64,000 nt of DNA from Prochlorococcus sp. AG-363-N20 (GTDB taxonomy: Bacteria > Cyanobacteriota > Cyanobacteriia > PCC-6307 > Cyanobiaceae). Shown here in pieces: positions 39,602 to 49,944 of the stretch. The stretch lies in NCBI GenBank assembly GCA_003280105.1, contig QCFX01000005.1, positions 1 to 64,000 on the forward strand, written 5' to 3'. Under the pieces are notes generated by a model. The model was not told the DNA's origin, did no database searches, and worked only from the letters and a program-made list of their open reading frames with translations. Positions within the stretch are counted from its first letter, which is position 1. Every line of letters begins with the position of its first letter. The position numbers and the translations under genes were made by a program.

Positions 39602-40828
39602 TTAAAGATTGGCAATTCGTTTCATCGCTTTCTCTACATTCTTTCTACTATTAAAAGCTGATAAACGAAAATAACCTTCTCCAGCGACTCCAAAGCCACT
39701 TCCAGGTGTTCCTACAATATTGGCCTTATCCAGCAATAGGTCGAAAAAGCTCCACGAATCAAGTCCATCAGGGGTTTTGATCCAAACATAAGGGGCATTT
39801 TCACCTCCATAGCTAGTTAATCCAGCCTTAATCAGCTCAGTTCTTATTAAGTTTGCATTCTCCATATAAAAATTGACCAAAGATTTAACTTGCGACTGGC
39901 CTTCATTGGAATATACGGCTTCAGCTCCTCGCTGAACGATATAACTAACTCCATTAAATTTAGTGCTCTGACGACGATTCCAAAGACTCCATAAATCAAT
40001 ACTTTTACCATCTTGAGTTCTACCTTTAAGAGTCTTAGGAATAACAGTAAAGGCGCAACGCGTTCCAGTAAAACCAGCATTTTTTGAGAAAGAACGAAAC
40101 TCAATTGCGCATTGTCGACTCCCTTCTATTTCAAATATTGAATGGGGAATATCATTATCTTGAATAAAAGCCTCATAAGCAGCATCAAAAAGAATAAGTG
40201 CATCATTCTTTAAGGCATAATCTACCCAAGCTGCCAATTTAGATTTCGTAGCAACTGCCCCAGTCGGATTATTAGGGAAGCATAGATAAATTAAATCGAG
40301 GGATTCTTTTGGAATCTGCGCCTCAAAATTATTTGCTTCATTTATTGCTATATAAGACAAGCCCTCATAGCAGCCAGAATCTTCTACCTCTCCTGTTCTC
40401 CCTGCCATTACATTGCTATCAACATAAACTGGATAGACTGGGTCAGTTACAGCAATACGATTTTTTGGGCCTAAGATATCGAGAATATTACTGCTATCAC
40501 ATTTAGATCCATCTGAAACAAAAATTTCTTCAGCAGAGATATCACACCCACGTAAGTGATAGTCAAACTTCGCAATAGCCTCTCTAAGCCATGGATAACC
40601 TTGCTCTGGCCCATAACCATGAAAGCCAGCATGAGTCCCCATTTCGTCAATAGCTGCTTTCATCGCATCTCTACAAGCCGAGGGGAGAGGCTCTGTGACA
40701 TCTCCAATACCTAAACGGATTAAATCAACGTCAGGATGCTCAGAGCAAAAAGTGTTAACTCTTCGAGCAATCTCTGGGAATAGATAACCCGCCTTGAGTT
40801 TTAGATAGTTGTCGTTGACCTTGAGCAC
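39602..40828 (-). CDS. dapL: LL-diaminopimelate aminotransferase
   Basis: [55 protein letters not shown]. Confidence 0.95.
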   Translation of the reverse strand: MLKVNDNYLKLKAGYLFPEIARRVNTFCSEHPDVDLIRLGIGDVTEPLPSACRDAMKAAIDEMGTHAGFHGYGPEQGYPWLREAIAKFDYHLRGCDISAEEIFVSDGSKCDSSNILDILGPKNRIAVTDPVYPVYVDSNVMAGRTGEVEDSGCYEGLSYIAINEANNFEAQIPKESLDLIYLCFPNNPTGAVATKSKLAAWVDYALKNDALILFDAAYEAFIQDNDIPHSIFEIEGSRQCAIEFRSFSKNAGFTGTRCAFTVIPKTLKGRTQDGKSIDLWSLWNRRQSTKFNGVSYIVQRGAEAVYSNEGQSQVKSLVNFYMENANLIRTELIKAGLTSYGGENAPYVWIKTPDGLDSWSFFDLLLDKANIVGTPGSGFGVAGEGYFRLSAFNSRKNVEKAMKRIANL

Positions 40829-40868
40829 TAGAGCAAATTAATTAATTAAAAACATCCTGCTATGAAAG

Positions 40869-43607
40869 ATGTCATTATGTGGACTCTCCTCATACGATGT
40901 AGTCAAGAGAGGACTTTTGTCTGTTGTGACTATTGCCTCTAAAAGTGGTTTGAAAGCCAACAATCAACTAGATCCAATTGTTTTCAACCAATTAATAGAC
41001 GCTGACATCAGTAAACCTGCAAGGTATTTGGGGCATGAACTTGGCGTCCAAGCAAAAAATTGGGAATCAAGCAAAGTCCACTGGGCTCTGACCTATCCAG
41101 ATCTGTATGAAATAGGAGTAAGCAATCTTGGCCATCTCATTCTTTATTCAATCCTGAATACAGTCCCTGACCAAATGTGTGATAGGGCGTATCTTCCTGC
41201 TCCTGACATGGCAAAGCGGCTTAGGGACGCATCTCAGAAGTTATTTGCATTAGAAAGTCGCAGACCTTTAATAGCTTTTGACATAGTTGGATTTAGCCTT
41301 AGTTACGAATTAGGTGCAACAAATGTCTTAGAGATGTTGGATTTAAGCGAGATACCTCTTTATTCAATTAAACGTACTGATCTTCCGATCAATCATCCTG
41401 AATCACCACCCCTTGTTTTTGCTGGCGGTCCAACTGCTACAAGCAATCCTGAACCTTATGCAGATTTCTTTGATTTCTTTGCATTAGGGGATGGAGAAGA
41501 ACTATTACCAGAAATTGGGTTAGTTGTTTCCGAAGCCAAAGAAAACAACCTGTCCCGTTCAGAACTTTTAAAAGATCTTTCCGAAATACCTGGTGTTTAC
41601 ATACCAGCTCTATATGAAAAAAAAGGAACAGAGATTTCAATCAAACCCAAATTCGAATCTATTCCCAAAAAAATACTTAGGCGAGTTGCAACTCCAATTC
41701 CTTTTTATGCAACAAGCTTGGTACCAAATATAGAGACTGTGCATGATCGGCTCACAGTAGAAATACGTCGAGGGTGTACACGAGGCTGTCGTTTTTGCCA
41801 GCCAGGAATGCTAACAAGACCTGCTAGAGATGTTGAGCCAGAAGAAATAATTAATGCAGTTGAAGATGGAATGCAAAAAACTGGTTATAGCGACTTTTCT
41901 TTACTATCTCTAAGCTGTAGTGATTACTTATCTCTCCCAGCAGTTGGGGTTGAGTTAAGAAATCGATTAGCCAAACAAAACATTTCCTTGCAATTGCCGA
42001 GCCAGCGAATAGATCGGTTCGATGACAACATTGCACACATACTTGGCGGGTCAAGGAAAGCTGGCCTCACATTTGCACCAGAAGCTGGAACACAGAGATT
42101 AAGGAACATCGTTAATAAAGGTTTGACAGATGCAGATTTAATCAAAGGCATTCGCAAAGCCATGGAAAATGGGTTCAGGAAAGTGAAGCTCTACTTCATG
42201 ATTGGACTGCCTGGAGAAAGAGATGAAGACGTTGAAGGTATTGCTGAAACTTGCAAAATGCTTCAATCAAAATGTAGCGATCTTGGGAGATTAAATTTAA
42301 ACCTAACAATTAGTAATTTCACTCCTAAACCACATACACCATTTCAATGGCATAGCGTTTCTAGAAATGAATTAGAGAGAAAGCAAAAACTCCTCAAAAC
42401 TTCTTTGAAGCAGTTAAAAGGAATTAAGGCAAATTTCACAGATCTGCGCTTATCCGCAATGGAAGATTTCATAGGCAGAGGAGATAGGCAAATAGCCCCT
42501 GTAATAGAAAAAGCATGGCGGCTAGGCGCAGGAATGGATGCATGGTTTGAATCTCTTGATCGTGCGTTCGATGCATGGACACAAGCCATAGACTCTGCTG
42601 GATTAGCCGGTAAATATAGAAAACTGGAAATAGGTTCTTGGAATGATATTGAAGCTCTAAAAACTTCTGATTTAAATGTTCTTGACAAGCAACCACTGCC
42701 TTGGGATCACATAGATACCGGACTAGAAAAAAAATGGTTGGCGAATGATCTACAAAAAGCTCTTAAAGAGATAGTTGTTGAAGATTGCTCATTTGACAGT
42801 TGCAGTAAATGTGGCGTATGCGGACCCGAATTAGGCCACAACTTAATAGCAAAGCCTCCAGAAATTCCTAAGCAAAAGCCTACAGAAAATCCTCCTAGCC
42901 AAAGAGTCTGCCGAGTCAGGTTTCGTTTTTCGAAGACCAATCCAATGCACTTAATTAGTCATCTAGATGTTATGAGAATATTTGAACGAGCCTTTAGGAG
43001 AAGTCATTTACCAGTTAGTTACAGCGCTGGCTTTCATCCCTTGCCAAGATTCCAACTTGCTCTAGCACTACCTTTAGGAATTGAAGCAAATGGAGAATTG
43101 ATGGATATTGACTTCTATGAAATAGTCGAAGGTGAAAGCATACGCAAAAAACTTCAAGAGACTCTTCCAAAAGGGTTAAATCTGATAGAAGCAAAAGTTA
43201 TACCCATCACAAAAAAAGGTCTCTCTCAAGAAATCGCAGGTTCTATTTGGACTTTTTCTCTACAAGCAAGAACGGAGAGTAAAAAATCACTACATGATTG
43301 GGGGAAAGCCATAGCTTCTTTATTAGAAACAAAAGAGATCATATGGCATGATAAAGATAAGAAAGGGAGGCCAAGAACAAGAAATTGTAGGCCATGTCTA
43401 GGCTCTCTAAAATTAAAAACAACCTCAGTCAGCTCCTCTCCTGAGACCCAAGTTCAAAGAGTGGGTCTTGAGCTAAATACCAAGATAGATGACCTCGGAA
43501 GAAGTATTAAGCCTATTCAGATCAAGTGTTGGCTTGAAGAATATTTTGATCAATCTCTAATCATCGATGACGTGAAAAGGGATGAAATAAAATTGCTTCA
43601 ATGCTAG
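40869..43607 (+). CDS. Fused B12-binding radical SAM protein (TIGR03960-like) + radical SAM-linked DUF2344 domain (TIGR03936-like)
   Basis: EIRRGCTRGCRFCQPGML (CxxxCxxC); C-terminal RVRFRFSKTNPMHLISHLDVMRIFERAFRRSHLPVSYSAGFHPLPRFQLALALPLGIE. True start may be GTG near 40926. Confidence 0.85.
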   Translation: MSLCGLSSYDVVKRGLLSVVTIASKSGLKANNQLDPIVFNQLIDADISKPARYLGHELGVQAKNWESSKVHWALTYPDLYEIGVSNLGHLILYSILNTVPDQMCDRAYLPAPDMAKRLRDASQKLFALESRRPLIAFDIVGFSLSYELGATNVLEMLDLSEIPLYSIKRTDLPINHPESPPLVFAGGPTATSNPEPYADFFDFFALGDGEELLPEIGLVVSEAKENNLSRSELLKDLSEIPGVYIPALYEKKGTEISIKPKFESIPKKILRRVATPIPFYATSLVPNIETVHDRLTVEIRRGCTRGCRFCQPGMLTRPARDVEPEEIINAVEDGMQKTGYSDFSLLSLSCSDYLSLPAVGVELRNRLAKQNISLQLPSQRIDRFDDNIAHILGGSRKAGLTFAPEAGTQRLRNIVNKGLTDADLIKGIRKAMENGFRKVKLYFMIGLPGERDEDVEGIAETCKMLQSKCSDLGRLNLNLTISNFTPKPHTPFQWHSVSRNELERKQKLLKTSLKQLKGIKANFTDLRLSAMEDFIGRGDRQIAPVIEKAWRLGAGMDAWFESLDRAFDAWTQAIDSAGLAGKYRKLEIGSWNDIEALKTSDLNVLDKQPLPWDHIDTGLEKKWLANDLQKALKEIVVEDCSFDSCSKCGVCGPELGHNLIAKPPEIPKQKPTENPPSQRVCRVRFRFSKTNPMHLISHLDVMRIFERAFRRSHLPVSYSAGFHPLPRFQLALALPLGIEANGELMDIDFYEIVEGESIRKKLQETLPKGLNLIEAKVIPITKKGLSQEIAGSIWTFSLQARTESKKSLHDWGKAIASLLETKEIIWHDKDKKGRPRTRNCRPCLGSLKLKTTSVSSSPETQVQRVGLELNTKIDDLGRSIKPIQIKCWLEEYFDQSLIIDDVKRDEIKLLQC

Positions 43608-43657
43608 TGTCTTAGAAAGACGCGAAGTTCTGGGCAACTATTGCCAATAAAGCGTCC

Positions 43658-43701
43658 AGGCCTTACTAAAAACCCCAATTCTGAGGAATCGAGGCCTTTT
43701 T
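43658..43701 (+). terminator. Putative terminator downstream of the radical SAM gene
   Basis: AGGCCT...ATTC-TGAG-GAAT...AGGCCTTTTT: two-part stem followed by T5. Confidence 0.45.
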
Positions 43702-43881
43702 GCTCCTCGCAATTTCCGGTTATTTTGCCGGACAAGCAATCTAAATCTCTTTAATTGGAGTAATTTCTCCTATTTTCACCCTCCACTCAAGAGCTCAACC
43801 GTTGAGTTGAGATCACTTTGCAGGCTGACTGTTTGCAATCGTTGATGAGCCAGGCGGGCTCCTAACTAATTTCTTTGATAT

Positions 43882-45807
43882 ATGCCCCAGCAAATTGTCA
43901 TCGCTGAGCAGCTGCGTATAGCAGCAGTGCTCACAGATGAACGAGTAGACGAGCTAATCGTCGCCCAAGGACGCTACCAAATTGGAGATGTCTTTTTAGG
44001 AACGGTAGAAAACGTTCTTCCTGGAATCGATGCTGCCTTTGTAAATATTGGGGAGAGTGAAAAGAATGGTTTCATCCATGTGACCGATCTTGGCCCATTG
44101 CGATTAAAAAAAGGCGCTGCTGGGATAACGGAACTCCTGGAACCACGGCAAAAAGTTTTAGTTCAGGTAATGAAAGAACCTACTGGGACTAAAGGTCCCA
44201 GACTCACAGGGAATATTTCACTACCAGGCAGATATTTAGTCCTTCAACCTCATGGACAAGGAGTCAACATTTCTAGACGTATCAATTCAGAAGGAGAAAG
44301 AAATCGACTTAGAGCTCTAGGTGTCTTGATCAAGCCCCCTAGCACTGGTTTACTTATTCGAACTGAGGCTGACTCTGTAAGCGAAGACTTATTAATCGAT
44401 GACCTAGAAAATCTTCTCAAACAATGGGAGGCAATTCAGCAAGCTTCTGAAAACTATCCACCTCCAGTACTTCTAAATAGAGATGAAGATTTTATTCATC
44501 GTATTTTGAGAGATCATGTTGGCCCTCAGCTTGTAAAAGTAATAGTTGAAGATGCAGCTGCGATGGATCGTGCAAAAGAATTCCTTGCGCAAGACTGTTC
44601 GAATGTATTAGTTGAAGTACATAATGACCAAAGAAATTTATTAGATCATTTCAGAATTAATGCTGCAATACATGATGCGCTAAGCCCCAGGGTTGACCTG
44701 CCTTCTGGCGGATACATCATTATCGAACCAACAGAAGCATTAACTGTTATTGATGTCAATTCAGGCTCTTTTACTAGGTCTGCAAATGCGCGTGAAACAG
44801 TTTTATGGACAAATTGTGAGGCAGCCGCTGAGATCGCACGACAATTAAAACTAAGAAATATCGGGGGTGTGATTATTATCGATTTCATAGATATGGAATC
44901 ACGAAGAGATCAACTTCAATTACTCGAGCAATTCACTTCTGCTATAAAAGATGATTCGTCCCGACCCCAAATTGCTCAATTAACAGAGTTAGGCTTAGTT
45001 GAACTCACCAGAAAACGTAAGGGGCAAAATATCTACGAATTATTCGGCAAGCCTTGTCAGTCATGTGGAGGACTTGGTCAAGTTGCTGTCCTCCCTGAAA
45101 AAGACCTGTTACAGCCCTTAGCAACTGCAACTGGTTTAGTTCGTAATCAAATCTCAGCCAAAAATGAAATACAAGTTTTAGAAGATAGCAACCTAATACG
45201 TCGAAAAAAAATTGGGAAGAATCGCAATAATGAAGTTAATTTGACCTCTTCTGACTCAACAAGTTCAGAAGGAGTAAACAACTCTTTAAATGACAACTCA
45301 AATGAAATTTCTGCTTCTGAGATTTCCACTAACCGTCAAGAACCTGAATTTGTTGCAATAGCAATGAGTCCTGAAGAGGAAGAAGTTTTCAGTTTTTTAG
45401 GTTTAAGCCCCATTTTATTGGCAGACCAGTCTCTAAAAAATGACAACCTAATAATCCGAATAGTTCGACCTGGGGAAGATCCAGAAAAAATCCTTGACGA
45501 AGCAAAACAGCAACTAAGCAATAATTCCTCACGCAGACGAAGGAAAGGTAGAGGTGGAGGAAAAACCAGTCATAGAGGAAATATAGATAATAATTCGAAC
45601 CTTAACGATGAAGAACTAATAAAAAATTCTCACATTGAAGAAAATATCGATTTGCAGCAAGAAGAGGTAAGCAATGAGGAAGTTAATGAATCAGTAGAAA
45701 ATAACCAAGTTTCAACTCAAGAAATAATTCATTCAGAAGAAAAAGAGTTAGATGACCCTAGAAGAAGGAGGAGAAGATCTTCTGCATCTATTGAAAATGC
45801 CTCTTAA
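43882..45807 (+). CDS. rne: Ribonuclease E/G
   Basis: [66 protein letters not shown]; Arg-rich C-terminal end RRRRRRSSA. Confidence 0.95.
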   Translation: MPQQIVIAEQLRIAAVLTDERVDELIVAQGRYQIGDVFLGTVENVLPGIDAAFVNIGESEKNGFIHVTDLGPLRLKKGAAGITELLEPRQKVLVQVMKEPTGTKGPRLTGNISLPGRYLVLQPHGQGVNISRRINSEGERNRLRALGVLIKPPSTGLLIRTEADSVSEDLLIDDLENLLKQWEAIQQASENYPPPVLLNRDEDFIHRILRDHVGPQLVKVIVEDAAAMDRAKEFLAQDCSNVLVEVHNDQRNLLDHFRINAAIHDALSPRVDLPSGGYIIIEPTEALTVIDVNSGSFTRSANARETVLWTNCEAAAEIARQLKLRNIGGVIIIDFIDMESRRDQLQLLEQFTSAIKDDSSRPQIAQLTELGLVELTRKRKGQNIYELFGKPCQSCGGLGQVAVLPEKDLLQPLATATGLVRNQISAKNEIQVLEDSNLIRRKKIGKNRNNEVNLTSSDSTSSEGVNNSLNDNSNEISASEISTNRQEPEFVAIAMSPEEEEVFSFLGLSPILLADQSLKNDNLIIRIVRPGEDPEKILDEAKQQLSNNSSRRRRKGRGGGKTSHRGNIDNNSNLNDEELIKNSHIEENIDLQQEEVSNEEVNESVENNQVSTQEIIHSEEKELDDPRRRRRRSSASIENAS

Positions 45808-46384
45808 TGAAGAGCTCATTGCGGGAGTAGATGAGGTTGGCAGAGGTTGCTTATTTGGACCTGTGTTCGCAGGAGCAGTTTTATTAACATCAAAGGCTGA
45901 GATTTCATTATTAAAAGCAGGCTTAAAAGACAGCAAAATGCTTACTGCCAAGCAACGTAAATTACTTTCTCATCGTATAAAAAATGAAGCTTATGCATGG
46001 GCACTTGGCCAGGCATCTGCAAAAGAAATTGACTCAGTTGGTATTCGCGAAGCAACTGAATTAGCAATGCTAAGAGCGCTTCAGAAACTGCCGCAGCCAA
46101 TAAATTTAATTTTTGTAGATGGCAAGCTCCCCATAAGGTTATGGAAGGGGAAACAAAAAACTTTGATTCATGGAGACCGCATTAAGCCTTCGATTTCAGC
46201 GGCAAGTGTCTTAGCAAAAGAATCACGCGACAGACTTATAAAACGTCTAGACAAAAGTTTCCCAGGATATGGACTAGAGAAACATGTTGGCTACGGTACT
46301 AAGTTTCATCAGGAAGCTTTGCTTACCTTTGGAGCTACACGTTTACATAGAGCCTCATTCCTAAGAAAAATACTTCCTTCTTAG
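45797..46384 (+). CDS. rnhB: Ribonuclease HII
   Basis: [44 protein letters not shown]; start 45752 or 45797 ([13 protein letters not shown]), both overlapping rne. Confidence 0.92.
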   Translation: MPLNEELIAGVDEVGRGCLFGPVFAGAVLLTSKAEISLLKAGLKDSKMLTAKQRKLLSHRIKNEAYAWALGQASAKEIDSVGIREATELAMLRALQKLPQPINLIFVDGKLPIRLWKGKQKTLIHGDRIKPSISAASVLAKESRDRLIKRLDKSFPGYGLEKHVGYGTKFHQEALLTFGATRLHRASFLRKILPS

Positions 46385-46412
46385 ATCAAATAAATTCAAA
46401 AATCATAAAAAA

Positions 46413-46955
46413 TTATTCGCTGCTCCATTTACTAAAATCTTCAATCAACTGTTTTTTAACTCTTGCTTTAATTCCAAGCAAGATAGTGCTAAGTATCGAT
46501 TGACCTGTACTTTCAAGAACTTGTTTAGGAATTAGTTTTAAAAGAGGAGGTTGACTCACAGTAACTCCAAGTAAAGCCTCTCCCTCTAGCCCCCTAGAAG
46601 TGGCTTCTAGAGTCGCATCAAGAGTCAATACAAAATCATCTACAAGACCTAGTCCATCAAGTTCACTGTCTGTTGCGTGCATTCTCAGTTTTCCTTCACT
46701 AGTAACGACTCCTATCGAGACCACAGGGTTTACTTCCAACTGGAAGACCTTGAAACTAGTAACCGAATAGCGATAACTACCTGGCCCCAAAGGAGTCAGT
46801 TTGCTGGAATCCAGCATCGCTCCAACCACCCTTTCTTGCTGAAGAAGGTAGTCAGGAAGCAACTCAACCTTGCTTCTCACAGGCAGATCAATTTTCTGTC
46901 GGGCATTGAAGGCCAGAGGCATAATCGGCGACTGACGCGCAATGATCCTATCCAC
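46413..46955 (-). CDS. DUF1997 family protein
   Basis: YLLQQERVVGAMLDSSKLTPLGPGSYRYSVTSFKVFQLEVNPVVSIGV, similar to cyanobacterial DUF1997. Confidence 0.6.
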   Translation of the reverse strand: MDRIIARQSPIMPLAFNARQKIDLPVRSKVELLPDYLLQQERVVGAMLDSSKLTPLGPGSYRYSVTSFKVFQLEVNPVVSIGVVTSEGKLRMHATDSELDGLGLVDDFVLTLDATLEATSRGLEGEALLGVTVSQPPLLKLIPKQVLESTGQSILSTILLGIKARVKKQLIEDFSKWSSE

Positions 46956-46975
46956 CCTGACGTTCTATTTCCCTA

Positions 46976-47818
46976 ATGTCGATACAAGTGGCCTATTTGG
47001 GCCCAGAAGGAACCTACGCTGAAAAGGCCGCATGGGAGCTTTCAAGACTTGAAAACATAGACAGGCCAACGCTTGTTCCTTGCATCGGGCTTCGCTCGGC
47101 CATTGAGCATGTTGCCACAAACCTTTGTGACGCTGCCGTCGTTCCAATTGAAAACTCTGTGGAAGGAGGGGTTACAAGCACTCTTGACGCCCTCTGGAGC
47201 TATCCACAATTATTCATAAATAGAGCGTTAGTTTTACCAATAAAGCATTGTTTATTAAGTACAGGGTCTCTGAATGAAATATCCGAGGTTTTGTCTCACC
47301 CACAAGCATTAGCTCAATGCAATGAATGGTTAAGCCAAAATTTACCTAATGCATTGCAGCTCCCAACCAATTCCACCGCAGAGGCCGCCAGAATGGTTCA
47401 AGGAAGCAAATTTCGAGCAGCAATAGCTTCTAGGGCTAGTACCAATCTTGAGGGTCTGAATGAACTGGCATTTCCCATTAATGATGTTCCTGGAAATCGA
47501 ACACGTTTTGTTTTACTCAAGACAAAGGAATCTCAAAAAAAAGGGGATATAGCAAGTATTGCCTTCTCCTTACATTCAAATGTGCCCGGGGCTTTGCTTC
47601 AAGCATTATCTGCAATAGGCAACCTGGGGTTAAATATGAGTCGTATCGAATCACGTCCCTCAAAACGGGAACTAGGTGAATATGTGTTTTTTGTTGATGT
47701 AGATCTAAAAAACTGTGATGACAATGTTCACAATCAACTTATGAAAGCACTTATGCCTTTATGTGAGCATCTTATTAGTTTTGGTAGTTATTCAAATACC
47801 GAATTAAATATTGGTTAA
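46976..47818 (+). CDS. pheA: Prephenate dehydratase
   Basis: VAYLGPEGTYAEKAA, VPIENSVEGGVTSTLDAL, GNRTRFVLL, ACT motif LNMSRIESRPSKRELGEYVFFVD. Confidence 0.95.
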   Translation: MSIQVAYLGPEGTYAEKAAWELSRLENIDRPTLVPCIGLRSAIEHVATNLCDAAVVPIENSVEGGVTSTLDALWSYPQLFINRALVLPIKHCLLSTGSLNEISEVLSHPQALAQCNEWLSQNLPNALQLPTNSTAEAARMVQGSKFRAAIASRASTNLEGLNELAFPINDVPGNRTRFVLLKTKESQKKGDIASIAFSLHSNVPGALLQALSAIGNLGLNMSRIESRPSKRELGEYVFFVDVDLKNCDDNVHNQLMKALMPLCEHLISFGSYSNTELNIG

Positions 47819-47821
47819 GTA

Positions 47822-48757
47822 TCAACCCCGTGTTCTAAACACACCAAATTCCATTAACCCACTAGAGAAAGCCCATCTCATCAACAAAATTGTTGGGATT
47901 TCACGAATTCCACTCACAAAACCCTTCAGGCCCAAGCTAAATATTGCTTTAGGTCGCCGAAACCCTTCAAAAACAGAATCCAACCATGAAGGAATAGTGA
48001 ACTTAGTCCAATCTTCAATTTGAACTTCTCCACCACAAAAGCGGCTATTTAATAGGTGATTGCGAAATTCATTAATGCTAGAGAATTCTGGGTGAGCCCA
48101 TTGATCTAGAAGTTGCCTCATCACCCACTTCTCTAAGAGGCTAGTTTCACCATCTAATGGATCACGAGCATTCCAATCAGCCACCGCCAAGACTCCTCCT
48201 GGTCTTAAAACCCTCAACATCTCATCAGCATATTGCTGTTTATCTGGGATATGAGGTCCAGCCTCTACGCTCCAAACTCCGTCAAAACTTCCATTTTCAA
48301 GTTTTAAATCCAATGCATTCATAACTTCAAAGCGACATGAAAGCCCCTGAGGAGTTAATTCCTTTGCTCGTCTTACCTGAGCAGAGCTGACTGTAATTCC
48401 AAGAACATCAAATCCATAATCTTGAGCCAAAATCCTTGCACTACCACCAATCCCACATCCAACATCAAGAATCCTTGAGCCTTTTGGTAATTGATCAAGA
48501 CCACTCCAACGAATTAGTTCATGAACAAAATCAATTTTTGCTTTTCTAAAATCACATTTTAAAAAAGATTGTTTGTAATAACCCAGATGGACATGCTCAC
48601 CCCATAATTTTTCTAAAAGTCTTTCATTTGTCCATGAATCATATGCAGTTGCAACACTCTTAGTAGACGTATATCTTCGTGCCTTGCTTAACCAAAAACA
48701 AACCGACAAGAAAAGGCTAAAAGATATAAGGCTTAATATCCAGAAAAAAACAGTCAT
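47822..48757 (-). CDS. SAM-dependent methyltransferase, probable 2-methyl-6-phytyl-1,4-benzoquinone/tocopherol methyltransferase
   Basis: N-terminal TM anchor; AYDSWTNERLLEKLWGEHVHLGYY, RILDVGCGIGGSARILA, GGVLAVADWN. Confidence 0.78.
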   Translation of the reverse strand: MTVFFWILSLISFSLFLSVCFWLSKARRYTSTKSVATAYDSWTNERLLEKLWGEHVHLGYYKQSFLKCDFRKAKIDFVHELIRWSGLDQLPKGSRILDVGCGIGGSARILAQDYGFDVLGITVSSAQVRRAKELTPQGLSCRFEVMNALDLKLENGSFDGVWSVEAGPHIPDKQQYADEMLRVLRPGGVLAVADWNARDPLDGETSLLEKWVMRQLLDQWAHPEFSSINEFRNHLLNSRFCGGEVQIEDWTKFTIPSWLDSVFEGFRRPKAIFSLGLKGFVSGIREIPTILLMRWAFSSGLMEFGVFRTRG

Positions 48758-49419
48758 TAACTATTTGCTTGATCAGCATTTGTCAGTGTCTCTTTTAATA
48801 CTGTGCGAGCAGCAAGTTGGCGGCGAGTTTGGTCAAGCATCTCGTATTCACACTTAAGTCTTTTACTAGTGTCATTAATTTCTAGTAAGTGCTGTTGTTC
48901 ATTAGCCACTGGGCCCCCTAAATGAGCTGCAATCCAAAATGAAAGCTCCCTAGGAAGATCGGGGAGGTCATTTGGCAAGGTCATTTCCGAATCTGTTAGC
49001 TTGCCGGTTAAAGAAACAACATCTTGCAATGCGGTTAAAACAGAATTAGAAAGTTTCTTTAATCCATCTAAATCTTCAACTTCTTGATCCTCTATCCAAC
49101 TAACCATCGCAGTTGCAAATGGCGTTTCACGAATTATCTCTAATACTCGAAATCGTTGCTGTCCAAGAGTAATGATATTGCTTCGTCCATCTTCAGCGGT
49201 TTGATGCTTGAGAATTTCTGCACAGCAACCGACATTTGACATGGTTTTATTTTGAGGATCCCAGCGAACCACCCCAAAACGGCTATCAGTTTCTAAAACA
49301 CTCTTAAGCATTATCCGATACCGCGACTCAAAAATATGCAAGGGCAGTACTTCCCGGGGGAATAAAACTACATCTGGCAAAGGGAACAATGGCAATTCCC
49401 TGACTGACAGGTCGGTCAC
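48757..49419 (-). CDS. LON peptidase substrate-binding (LonN) domain protein
   Basis: RELPLFPLPDVVLFPREVLPLHIFESRYRIML. Confidence 0.9.
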   Translation of the reverse strand: MTDLSVRELPLFPLPDVVLFPREVLPLHIFESRYRIMLKSVLETDSRFGVVRWDPQNKTMSNVGCCAEILKHQTAEDGRSNIITLGQQRFRVLEIIRETPFATAMVSWIEDQEVEDLDGLKKLSNSVLTALQDVVSLTGKLTDSEMTLPNDLPDLPRELSFWIAAHLGGPVANEQQHLLEINDTSKRLKCEYEMLDQTRRQLAARTVLKETLTNADQANS

Positions 49420-49483
49420 AGGAATCTACCCAAACAGATATAAATCCTAGAGACAAGAGATGCATCTCGTGGCATTTCAGGAA

Positions 49484-49804
49484 TTACAACTTAACTTCTA
49501 TATCCACTCCGCTAGGTAAATCCAGTTTCATTAAGGCATCGATCGTCTTCGCAGAAGGGTTGTAAATATCGATGATTCTTCTATGAGTCCTTGTTTCAAA
49601 ATGCTCTCTTGAATCTTTATCTACATGAGGAGAACGAAGAACGCAATAGATCTTTCTTTTTGTCGGCAGAGGAATTGGACCAATAGCACTAGCCGCTGTG
49701 TTATCAGCTGTTTCAATGATTTTTTCGCAAGAAAGATCGAGCATACGTCTATCAAAAGCTTTAAGACGGATACGTATCTTTTGCTGAGCAATTGCCGTGG
49801 ACAT
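49484..49804 (-). CDS. rpsJ: 30S ribosomal protein S10
   Basis: [53 protein letters not shown]. Confidence 0.97.
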   Translation of the reverse strand: MSTAIAQQKIRIRLKAFDRRMLDLSCEKIIETADNTAASAIGPIPLPTKRKIYCVLRSPHVDKDSREHFETRTHRRIIDIYNPSAKTIDALMKLDLPSGVDIEVKL

Positions 49805-49900
49805 AGAAAAATTAGGTGGTTTCCCTAAAGATGAAAAAGATTAGTTGTCAAGGTTCAGTCTTGCCATTCTCAAGGATACTTGATTGAAACGACTCACAAT

Positions 49901-49937
49901 CAAAGTGTGACTAGCTCTAGATGCTAGCCACACTTTG
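49901..49937 (-). other. Intercistronic stem-loop between tuf and rpsJ
   Basis: CAAAGTGTG-A-CTAGC-TCTAGAT-GCTAG-C-CACACTTTG: 9 bp + 5 bp around one A/C mismatch; no U-tract on the sense strand. Confidence 0.7.
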
Positions 49938-49944
49938 GAAAGGG

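Noticed and set aside
42344-42688. 114-aa minus-strand ORF
   Set aside because: Antisense to the fused radical SAM gene; random-looking translation.
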